From Fibrobacter sp. UBA4375 (GTDB lineage: Bacteria; Fibrobacterota; Fibrobacteria; Fibrobacterales; Fibrobacteraceae): a DNA stretch of 11,642 bases. The stretch is taken from NCBI GenBank assembly GCA_002391195.1, contig DGRZ01000030.1:1-11642 (forward strand). Direction: 5' to 3'. Below, piece by piece: positions 7,101 through 11,642 of this stretch (positions are counted from its first letter, which is position 1; every line of letters starts with the position of its first letter). The notes below the pieces were generated by a model. That model searched no databases. It saw nothing but the letters and a program-made list of their open reading frames with translations, and was not told the origin of the DNA. Position numbers and translations under genes: made by a program.

Positions 7101-9038
7101 GTTTGTGGCGTCATAGAAATATTGCCCACCGACTTTATATAAACCTGCAACTACAGCACTTTTAAAATAGTTGTCAAACTTGTTGTTGTCGTTGGACCAC
7201 ATCGGTATGGGAAACCATCCGCCACCTTTGTCACCATTCCAACCGCTAATCGGGGTTACGTCGTATTTTCTCCAATCGTTGGTGCTATAAGTCTTTTGTT
7301 CAAACGCCATAAATCCTGTTTGGGTCTGGGTGTTGTCAAAGATGTAATATTTGTCGTTGTTTGCCTGGCGACCGGATTCGAAAAATCCAGAAACCGTAGC
7401 CGTAGTCCAATCGTCCCAACCTTTTTTGTAATCGGTCCATTCCCTCAGACCCTCGGTACCATATGTGTATGTGACGTATTCCCCATCGTTTTTTAGCAGT
7501 TCCCCGCAAACCAACGGTCCCTCTGTTGGGTTGCGTTTTGTAAAGTGACCGCTACCCGAAGGCCTTTCCCAGTTGTCCGAATTGTCGCCATAGATCCTGA
7601 ATCTTTTGTTTGACGGGCACCGTTTTTTCCCGGTCTCTGTAATAGTCTTGCTGGAAAGGCTTGCGTAATCTGACGACGGACGAGCGGACTTGATGTATAC
7701 CTCGGAGCCGGACTTGCCCATGACTATCTGACCGTAGCTTCTTTGACCGGCCAAGTCGGTGTTTTCTTCAAAGTTCTTTGTTCTGGTAATGGTTTCTGTG
7801 GCGCATCCTTTTGATTTGACTTTGCAGTTGTCATATCCATATGGGCAACCACCCCAATATGTATGATCTTCTCCGTCACAGGTAACACCGGTCTGAACAA
7901 CAGTTGTAGAATATGCTGGATAAATAATATCGCAGGTACAACCAGTCCTGGCCGTGGCTTTGTCCACAGAGCCGTAGGCCAGGTTCTGCTTACCCGGCAT
8001 CCACACGTTTCCCTCTACAACGAAGGACTTATCCTTGTCCGCAAAGTGAAGGACGACCGCACCTTCTTCACCAACGCAGAGATTTCCTTTTATTTTGGCA
8101 TATTTGCCCTTGTCGTACGATGTCATGTAGCCTTTTAGGGTAACATTGCTGTCTATTATCATGTTGTAGCTGCCATCTCTGGCTATGCCTGTGGCCCCGA
8201 GGATAACATCTCCACTAAAATAGGCGCTTCCCGATAAATCGAAGGAGCTTTGCTTGGGCACACCTGCATCCCCACCTACAAAAAGATCTTTTCCTGAAAT
8301 ACCGGTGTTTTCCGCAGCAAGGTTTCCGCCAATACAGGTCAGTCCTCCCAAATTTATGCTAGAACCAGTCAACTCTGCATTACCGGTCACGACCCAATTT
8401 TTTTGTGCTGTAGGAGGGTTCGCATTCCAATCTCCGTTAATGATAGCAGATTCATAGTTAGACGATGTACCAACAATAGACCCTCCAAAATAAGCGTAGT
8501 CAAATTCCAGATCTGATTGTGCTTGTATGTTTACCACAGGTCTGTTCACCTGGTAGAGTCCAGAAACGTTCAATATGGCGGCCTCGGTGTGCCGGGCTTG
8601 GCCATCTCTAGAAATACCCTCGGAGAGAATTTTAACTTTGTATGTGTCGCCATCTATGTTTACGCCAGTGAGCCACACGTGGTGATCCTGGCTCCCGCCA
8701 TTGACAAAGCTCCTTATCTGGTTGTCCAGATTTATCGGCGTCTTGACGGCCTTGGGCTGACAATTATTGTTGTTGCAGTTATTCAAATCGTAGATATACT
8801 GTCTGATTAAGGCACCCACATCGTTGGCATGGAATGTCATCCAGGCTCGAGTATTCTGGATGCCCGCCATGGCGCTCTGGTACGCTTCACGCTGCATCAT
8901 GCGGCTGGCGCTGGAATGGCCTTCGCTGGTAATCCACTTGTAGGTAGCGGTGGCGGCGATGGTTGCCACCAGCATAAACATAAGTACGGTGACCAGGGAT
9001 ACACCGGCCTTTCTTTTGTTGTTGGTTCTGAATTTCAT
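1134..9038 (-). CDS. Giant PilX/GspK-like tip pilin with adhesin-like modules (2634 aa)
   Basis: Probable surface adhesin anchored as a type IV pilin-like tip subunit. A type III prepilin signal is visible: leader MKFRTNNKRKAG, cleavage after G12, then hydrophobic helix 13-35 (VSLVTVLMFMLVATIAATAT). Mature position 5 is Thr instead of Glu, as in GspK. Following regions, in rough residue numbers and mostly by fold impression: beta-helix/polymer-like strands 180-352; Cys-rich stretch 360-415; a second such beta region 727-920; Ig-like 1080-1190; InlB-B-like 1300-1411 (ending in a YAHFG motif); LamG-like 1417-1660; CBM-like jelly roll 1815-1921; FnIII-like 1930-2022; tandem Ig-like repeats 2025-2550; final beta domain 2552-2634. 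I count about 76 cysteines, suggesting extensive disulphides formed in the periplasm. The start is fixed by AGGAGG 5 nt before ATG. It is last in a four-pilin operon, in the PilX/GspK position; PilX and GspK proteins are usually only a few hundred residues. GC content is patchy. The pilin head is sure; ligand and exact domain families are not. Confidence 0.85.
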   Translation of the reverse strand: MKFRTNNKRKAGVSLVTVLMFMLVATIAATATYKWITSEGHSSASRMMQREAYQSAMAGIQNTRAWMTFHANDVGALIRQYIYDLNNCNNNNCQPKAVKTPINLDNQIRSFVNGGSQDHHVWLTGVNIDGDTYKVKILSEGISRDGQARHTEAAILNVSGLYQVNRPVVNIQAQSDLEFDYAYFGGSIVGTSSNYESAIINGDWNANPPTAQKNWVVTGNAELTGSSINLGGLTCIGGNLAAENTGISGKDLFVGGDAGVPKQSSFDLSGSAYFSGDVILGATGIARDGSYNMIIDSNVTLKGYMTSYDKGKYAKIKGNLCVGEEGAVVLHFADKDKSFVVEGNVWMPGKQNLAYGSVDKATARTGCTCDIIYPAYSTTVVQTGVTCDGEDHTYWGGCPYGYDNCKVKSKGCATETITRTKNFEENTDLAGQRSYGQIVMGKSGSEVYIKSARPSSDYASLSSKTITETGKKRCPSNKRFRIYGDNSDNWERPSGSGHFTKRNPTEGPLVCGELLKNDGEYVTYTYGTEGLREWTDYKKGWDDWTTATVSGFFESGRQANNDKYYIFDNTQTQTGFMAFEQKTYSTNDWRKYDVTPISGWNGDKGGGWFPIPMWSNDNNKFDNYFKSAVVAGLYKVGGQYFYDATNDAFNLYNYEEGRITGSPACKSNNSEPSRPYCLVNPWFKSEGTVHGKNGWPAKPSFDCADAVAEKCKKIWGNKLNTKKCGADYFVDDPIQIPLDELEAFATNKNACPSANGWNITLAESLNTCYRTIYNNENDRKNKLYNGEYLVVKIPGSQTNISGTLVGKFVIIVEDKIQAQNSIITASDNGILGGPNPGSFVLLYLKRGATSLPENSTAVKHLFIFMDEGFDGKSHLNLTGTLYFPANKCIKSEFQGASFVSDSLLLADLSINGIVCDKDKPCGAAALGGAPVAGGNAEAVLNMGGRDPYFISMAPQLGVTLESQYESSEEIPVVNAAGGGAALGQSFIVLPRIIYLTQDPYGKLSDYYNVIPLNGASVSKATANVNCIPELHVNSNLVEGDERLAEGLYNCTANPDGLASVPFYVWVKGLQAGAPPVNFQEGSANLTAGVPHEVKINLPPHSNTINIKVSAASVPAGWNLEVKDNISPEGDTYTFSFAADESGHATPTLFTLTPPPGATNGSVTFTLQAGEGYQLANPWTSTLLMASTVTLTNNKNKVSIADISKWCENHSDKCPENTSLSSWPDCPIVNSSEKEWVRPSWGLGFSTVNKNALWKIVAGGTDSDRLTLEEGDDADECVVIIPEENNSRSGPIQTDETLRATAKAKLHKIRIKFAGNIVGNPTVTVVTGGNTTYCDYKNKEVACPVPVFDGDSVFISIDRELYKDFNYWTCDNNGGATCPTTDPISSSKFSASEEHNGFTVKDNEAIVYAHFGEKDNHCFFDEFRKTSQDNNRHACYKPGETETEYCIGSGTNAKWKFESGHSSDTSFVERDPYQGYIVASTSAPKEGVKIMSTVQAGIHGTLKALFQPPHATSSYGKDSPRIKNSGFLLRADDDASGFWMLNVYENTSGNLAAQACLYPGDNCSAEIELAKENSSKASVTSSSMVMLSATLKGSDTLRLKAITDNFYNNSSFQESDYYKAEFILSSIGNNHAIMNYQYVGFSLASREFKIYGIGWQSDDYGSECFDGPPSIKCSFAAVAVDGVVPTYGTGLGQSNEYQRPWVGHSGWFDSKDCSVSYSYVAGSATNDATVDSENGYYFDESGVGAHGYRDNNRDVKTAYATLANCKYAETDVLAWQSTVDPAHCGPFWTGKFSECQADASLLSNERLIASGEEYKPTFTAMDLRGIKDFVIEVKNDYDDVDLEVWLESNSDSWGGVNYQSRHVRIFGSTETITKHFSIAASGTTYEDLADNAAGFDPENVVLIAFKNNGANPVTVKSAEAQCKNTVRFDGCTAVRAGETEWKVTLNVSENSDKLSKIRLKADVDGASYLSDIEHDYAGLEYGVADPEAFSNAGKTYTFWAQVYSQVNNYTSDWVECSCNGDCSVGAITCGEASIAHTKLNSSNEIEYGEGSPEYSFKLSGCPDKGCAYEIYLDGTKVSECTNAEAASTGCSKNPHFAGEQMEVRDTPYKYEVRNPAGSKTEIKSLAACDKTFKVVEHVKDPVTCRITSGTTNASAADLGGSAEIPSNKISVSCPEGTCTYTVKENGSTVGSGTYSDTYGFSISDGATEAGSHTYTATVTRGSEALVACDGSYTINYPLNLDCDSWTDPGASTPVAAGTSITPVKTKAGSGNTNTGCGENCTYDIKKGSTSVYGGAKTGYDGSSATDSFTDADGSGEVTYTLTVNHGTLSKDCRFKVTYGTASTPPSGCTVVTQSIGASDNNVHINDSLNSGCADITLNKVCLGQLNVDVADCKGKAGAWNGTSFSLSNDNGTYYAQYNPSPNLTYHLEVSDCSDKAFHVYMSECNALPAASNVPEINGCPTTTMTKSPNASINTSITIDNCEVVGGCTYTITKNSVSGPAISYYSGTLPPISGEASGTYTYVISARNSKGSVPTSGLCSFDVVYSSDAPTTIENYQPNYTLNPGKYTLEKCNGMTGTKTTQITASFANCWDAFSATTGAGYWNNVTGNCNGYASVTYPVTVTVPSGGTLTLSNCY
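1390..2970 (-). repeat. Tandem ~103-residue Cys-anchored Ig-like repeats in the giant pilin
   Basis: Protein-level repeats. The core motif C-[AT]-Y-[ETD]-[IV] occurs as CAYEI (C at residue 2065), CTYTV (2177), CTYDI (2279) and CTYTI (2486). Spacings are 112, 102 and 207 residues, so a degenerate unit fits in the last gap (with VCLGQLNV). Units end with a second Cys and a beta strand: ACDKTFKV, ACDGSYTI, DCRFKV, LCSFDV. This suggests five tandem beta sandwiches. Divergence among the units argues for old duplications rather than recent DNA repeats. Confidence 0.65.
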
Positions 9039-9043
9039 AATTC

Positions 9044-9049
9044 CCTCCT
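9044..9049 (-). promoter_or_regulatory. Ribosome binding site of the giant pilin gene, overlapping the upstream stop
   Basis: On the minus strand TAGGAGGGAATTATG: AGGAGG stands 5 nt before the ATG (9036-9038) and shares bases with the TAG stop (9048-9050) of the PilW-like gene. This is a consensus-strength site that decides the start and suggests coupling to translation of the gene before. Confidence 0.85.
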
Positions 9050-10445
9050 AGTCCCTGGGACCGTTACTTGGAGTGTGGACGACCATCTCTATTTCGCTAG
9101 TCTCTCCTGCTCCACGAGTAATCTGTAATTTCAGTTGCAAAGCCTTGATGTATTGCTTTTCATCTGCGTGTGTTTCTGGGTCGAAAGCATCGTCGAACAT
9201 GTAATTCTGGCCAGAAATTTCCGAGACCTTCAGATTCTTGATTTGAATGGTTGCCTGAGAAGCTTTAGGCGAATAGCAGGCGAAGGTGAGGGCGAGGCAG
9301 CCCGTAGCATTGACGGGCGTGGTAAATCTCATGTAGCGTTTGCCGCTTCCTTGGGCATTGTACGGCGGGAAGAACAAAAAATCGTCCATCAACCTTCGTG
9401 GAGGAGAAACTGTAGAGTCCCTTAAATATTCGCCGTCGGAACCTCTTAGTCCTACAGACATGTGGTCCACTCCGGGAACAAAGGCTTGCAGGGGCACATT
9501 TGGATCTGGGGACATACTGATAAAGGGAACCTCGAATGAAATTTCGTAGGTGTGTCCCGCCTGGAACGTGATTAAGCCCCGGTTCTCGCAGTAGTCAGAC
9601 CAGAGCCCAGGACCGGGGTAGTCTGCTGAATTGACTGCGAAGACCTGGTTTCTGTTGGGTTCGGCCTTGAATTCTCCATTGGCATTGTCGTAGTTGGTGT
9701 AGAACTGCGATAAAGCAATCACGGAATCGGCGCCTTTTTCTTCAAGTGCGCTGTTTTCTGACTTGAAGTTAAAGAAATGTTCACCGCCAGTTCTGGGTAT
9801 TAGGCGGAATTCGTTCCCGGGCGTCGGAAAAATCTGCTGCCCTGCATTTCCCGCATCAGCAGCGGGACTTGCGGCAGTAACCTTAAATTCGTCAACATTC
9901 GTTGCTATTCTTACGGCATTATCGCGAGCGTCTTGGGCAGAGCCTTCGGGACACATTACATCGACATCAACGGGGGGAGTTAAATTGTTGATTGTCCGGC
10001 AGCTGCGCTTGAGAACCTTATTCGCGTCAACGAACCAGTTTATCTCTTCTACGGCTCTGTAGCTGCCATCTTCCCCATAACGGACACGCCTGAAAGTGAG
10101 ATCGCTTTGTCCACTGCTCGACGTTATAAGGAAAGAGGAAAAATCTCCATTGGCCGCATCACGATATACATCATTATAAATGTTACTGAAATTATCTCCG
10201 GCCTCGATGCCGTTGACTGCGGCCCCCGCCTCTTTTGAACTCTTTGCCCCCAACTGGGCTACATCCGCCTTGAAAATCGTTGCCACGTTCTCGGCTTCCT
10301 GGGTGGCTTCGAGTATGTTCTGGGTGCGCACGCGGAACTTGGTAGAATCACTAAAGGCGCGCCCAGCCACGATGACGATAATGCCTAAGATGGCCATATA
10401 GACCATCAGTTCCATGAGGGTGAAACCGTTCTTGTGTCTAATCAT
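9048..10445 (-). CDS. PilW/GspJ-like minor pilin with inserted CBM-like jelly-roll domain (465 aa)
   Basis: Prepilin-type minor (pseudo)pilin. Short leader MIRHKNG with cleavage after G7, then FTLMELMVYMAILGIIVIVA: Glu at mature position 5 and a hydrophobic helix up to about residue 28. Position in the operon, the long sequence and the closing strands (IKALQLKLQITRG ... EIEMVVHTP, 433-458) fit the PilW/GspJ group, third in the tip complex. GspJ proteins are normally about 200 residues. Here about 200 extra residues (roughly 215-425) are inserted between the pilin core and its last strands. Within them, residues 288-412 look like a CBM4/9-type jelly roll: FQAGHTYEISFEV near the start, RYMRFTTPVNATGCLALTFA and IQIKNLKVSEI at the end. 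The ATG overlaps the preceding TGA (ATGA), with a G-rich but weak Shine-Dalgarno, so translation is probably coupled. The pilin call is firm; the inserted fold and a sugar ligand are inferences. Confidence 0.85.
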   Translation of the reverse strand: MIRHKNGFTLMELMVYMAILGIIVIVAGRAFSDSTKFRVRTQNILEATQEAENVATIFKADVAQLGAKSSKEAGAAVNGIEAGDNFSNIYNDVYRDAANGDFSSFLITSSSGQSDLTFRRVRYGEDGSYRAVEEINWFVDANKVLKRSCRTINNLTPPVDVDVMCPEGSAQDARDNAVRIATNVDEFKVTAASPAADAGNAGQQIFPTPGNEFRLIPRTGGEHFFNFKSENSALEEKGADSVIALSQFYTNYDNANGEFKAEPNRNQVFAVNSADYPGPGLWSDYCENRGLITFQAGHTYEISFEVPFISMSPDPNVPLQAFVPGVDHMSVGLRGSDGEYLRDSTVSPPRRLMDDFLFFPPYNAQGSGKRYMRFTTPVNATGCLALTFACYSPKASQATIQIKNLKVSEISGQNYMFDDAFDPETHADEKQYIKALQLKLQITRGAGETSEIEMVVHTPSNGPRD

Positions 10446-10948
10446 CTGATTACCCCCGAAACAGAAATGGACTGAGTGGAACCCTTATAGGGCCAGCTGA
10501 CAGTCACATCGACCCGCTTGGCGTAAACATGAGAGGCTCCGTTTGCCCCCACAAGCAGGCTACTCGCGCTAGCCTTAAACGCGTCGTCGCCAGAAACTTT
10601 CACATTGACGTCATAGTTGATTGTTATGGTGTAGGGGACAATGCCCGGCTGCGCCTTCCACTCCCTAGCAACAGTCTGCATAGGAAGGCTCCAGGTGCCG
10701 TCCCCGTTGTCCGTCAATCGGTCATCCGAAAAATTGGGGAGACCTTGGGTACTCAGTTCATCAATAACATTCTGCGCCACCTCAGTAGCACCGTCGCGAC
10801 CGCGTATACGGAGCAGGGCGTCTCGGTTGCCTTTCTGCAACTGGCATATGGCGGTGTACAATAGACCAAGCACAAGGGCAGCCACCATGACCTCCATGAT
10901 ACCGAAACCGCGCTTGCGGGATTGCTTTGTATCAACTCGATTGCACAT
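10442..10948 (-). CDS. PilV/GspI-like minor pilin (168 aa)
   Basis: Prepilin-type minor (pseudo)pilin. Leader MCNRVDTKQSRKRG (14 residues, basic), cleavage after G14, then FGIMEVMVAALVLGLLYTAI with Glu at mature position 5. The C-terminal strand region (KRVDVTVSWPYKG then SISVSGVI) is characteristic of the PilV/GspI group, in which a V-x-V-x-W strand ends the protein. In T2SS the I subunit joins J and K in the pseudopilus tip. A longer reading from an upstream start at 11044 is possible but would overlap the previous gene by 86 nt and place 32 residues before the leader. The ATG at 10946-10948 has AGGGAG 6 nt upstream and gives a normal leader, so I chose it. It starts 10 nt after the previous stop and ends with a 4-nt overlap with the next start. 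Confidence 0.87.
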   Translation of the reverse strand: MCNRVDTKQSRKRGFGIMEVMVAALVLGLLYTAICQLQKGNRDALLRIRGRDGATEVAQNVIDELSTQGLPNFSDDRLTDNGDGTWSLPMQTVAREWKAQPGIVPYTITINYDVNVKVSGDDAFKASASSLLVGANGASHVYAKRVDVTVSWPYKGSTQSISVSGVIR

Positions 10949-10954
10949 GACAAA

Positions 10955-10960
10955 CTCCCT
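10955..10960 (-). promoter_or_regulatory. Ribosome binding site of the PilV-like gene, overlapping the upstream stop
   Basis: On the minus strand TAGGGAGTTTGTCATG: AGGGAG lies 6 nt before the ATG at 10946-10948 and shares bases with the TAG stop (10959-10961) of the GspH-like gene. It decides the start in favour of the short form and repeats the stop/Shine-Dalgarno overlap seen before the giant gene. Confidence 0.7.
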
Positions 10961-11543
10961 ACAAGTCAGACCAGGTACCCGATGGACACCACTTGGATTG
11001 GAACACGTTCTTGGTTTTTTCCTTAATGATGGCCCCGTATTCATCGCTGTACTTCAAAACGATATACCCTTCGTTGGGGGCCGACGAAAGTCCCTGTCTT
11101 GGTGCAAAAGATGCTGCAGCATCTTCTGAAGCAATTAAGTTGATGTCCTGGACATTGCCATAGTAACTGGCCTGATTAAATGGATAGTATCCCCCAGGAA
11201 CTCCTGCGTTGTCTTCTAGAACAGTAACATGGTCTTCTAGGACTAGTCGGTCAATTCGATTGTCGTCGTTAAATGGACCGGTGGCACACGAAGCCTTGTA
11301 GGTCTCAAGCACATTGGCCGTAGATCCCTTCCGCACGCACAGGGTTTCGTTCAACTGGCGGGCCTTGTTGGCGGTACGCTCCAAGTACGCCGCCACGTTG
11401 AGGGCAGCGTCCTTGGTACGGGTGTGGGACACCATCGTCTGGAACCCAACGACTCCCATGCCAGCAAGGACCCCCATGATGGAAATCACCGCTAGCATTT
11501 CTACCAGCGTGTACCCTAATTTTTTATGCGGTATGCTCTGCAT
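10959..11543 (-). CDS. GspH/FimT-like minor pilin, first gene of the operon (194 aa)
   Basis: Prepilin-type minor (pseudo)pilin. Leader MQSIPHKKLG (10 residues), cleavage after G10, then YTLVEMLAVISIMGVLAGMG with Glu at mature position 5 and an uninterrupted hydrophobic helix. The region after the helix (TKDAALNVAAYLERTANKAR) matches the amphipathic helix seen in GspH/FimT/FimU proteins. The rest is a beta-rich head with two Cys (CVRK, SCATG) and a C-terminal WCPSGTW. A GTG at 11565-11567 would add 8 residues, but the ATG at 11541-11543 has AGGA 8 nt upstream and gives a normal leader, so it is preferred. As the first gene of an H-I-J-K set it likely links the tip complex to the pilus shaft. 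An 18-bp perfect palindrome lies within its coding region (11108-11125). Confidence 0.87.
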   Translation of the reverse strand: MQSIPHKKLGYTLVEMLAVISIMGVLAGMGVVGFQTMVSHTRTKDAALNVAAYLERTANKARQLNETLCVRKGSTANVLETYKASCATGPFNDDNRIDRLVLEDHVTVLEDNAGVPGGYYPFNQASYYGNVQDINLIASEDAAASFAPRQGLSSAPNEGYIVLKYSDEYGAIIKEKTKNVFQSKWCPSGTWSDL

Positions 11544-11549
11544 AGACAG

Positions 11550-11555
11550 TTTCCT
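11550..11555 (-). promoter_or_regulatory. Ribosome binding site deciding the GspH-like start
   Basis: On the minus strand CAGGAAACTGTCTATG: AGGA lies 8 nt before the ATG at 11541-11543. The alternative GTG at 11567 has only a TAGG directly against it, too close to work well. Confidence 0.55.
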
Positions 11556-11567
11556 GTTCAAAATCAC

Positions 11568-11642
11568 CCTACAACAGGACCCCGGGGCGGGTACACCTCC
11601 CTAAACCCGGACCCCCAGATCCCGTCCGATTTAAAATAGCTT
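11568..11642 (-). promoter_or_regulatory. GC-rich operon leader with possible G-quadruplex
   Basis: Sequence upstream of the first pilin gene on the minus strand. It contains G-runs GGG-ATCT-GGGGG-TCC-GGG-TTTA-GGG (11599-11623), which fits the G3+N1-7 quadruplex pattern. It also has a possible small hairpin CGGGT/ACCCG, a CCCCGGGG palindrome and a direct repeat GGGGTCC. A weak -10-like TATTTT is at 11633-11638; a -35 would be off the window. Two minus-strand frames are open across this stretch, so it might instead be the end of an upstream gene. I cannot decide. Confidence 0.35.

Noticed and set aside
10442..11044. Longer, 200-residue version of the PilV-like protein
   Set aside because: It would overlap the upstream pilin gene by 86 nt and put 32 extra residues before the leader. 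The ATG at 10946-10948 has a good ribosome binding site and gives a normal prepilin leader.
10959..11567. GTG start at 11565-11567 for the GspH-like pilin
   Set aside because: No properly spaced ribosome binding site; the internal ATG at 11541-11543 has AGGA 8 nt upstream and a standard 10-residue leader.
11564..11642. Possible 3' end of an upstream minus-strand gene (frame ending in TGA at 11564-11566)
   Set aside because: Only about 25 codons are visible, a second frame is also open over the same bases, and neither shows a recognisable motif. Too short to call.

Overview
The window looks like part of a chromosome of a Gram-negative, surface-adhering bacterium, most likely a member of the Fibrobacterota (Fibrobacter-like). 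This placement is an inference. It rests on the style of the very large, cysteine-rich, pilin-headed surface protein, on jelly-roll and Ig-like modules that resemble carbohydrate-binding proteins, and on the moderate, patchy GC content. No rRNA, tRNA or other taxonomic marker is present to confirm it.

Layout. Positions 1-1068 (plus strand) are the right-hand part of an IS3-family insertion sequence of the IS150 type. They hold the end of orfA, a -1 ribosomal frameshift signal, a complete orfB with a DD(35)E catalytic triad, a strong hairpin inside the end of orfB, and the right terminal inverted repeat. The left end lies outside the window. After a 65-bp spacer with a terminator-like hairpin, the rest (11543 down to 1134, minus strand) is one tight operon of four prepilin-type genes. 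In transcription order these are a GspH/FimT-like pilin (194 aa), a GspI/PilV-like pilin (168 aa), a GspJ/PilW-like pilin with a large inserted jelly-roll domain (465 aa), and a giant GspK/PilX-like protein of 2634 aa. Spacing is 10 nt, a 4-nt ATGA overlap, and 9 nt. At two junctions the Shine-Dalgarno sequence overlaps the stop codon of the gene before. A 75-nt GC-rich leader with a possible G-quadruplex precedes the first gene.

How the genes may work together. The order H-I-J-K (FimU-PilV-PilW-PilX) is that of the minor-pilin set that forms the tip of type IV pili and type II secretion pseudopili. The first three proteins carry the usual Glu at mature position 5. The giant protein has Thr there, as expected of a GspK-like tip subunit. 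No pilY1-like adhesin gene follows. The simplest reading is that adhesin function is fused directly to the tip pilin: about 2600 residues of beta-helix-like, Ig-like, LamG-like and CBM-like modules with about 76 cysteines, displayed at the tip of a pilus or pseudopilus. A second possible ligand-binding domain is inserted in the PilW-like subunit. The assembly ATPase, platform protein, secretin and prepilin peptidase are not in the window and must be encoded elsewhere.

No intergenic stretch exceeds 300 bp. I saw no tRNA, rRNA, CRISPR array or phage gene.
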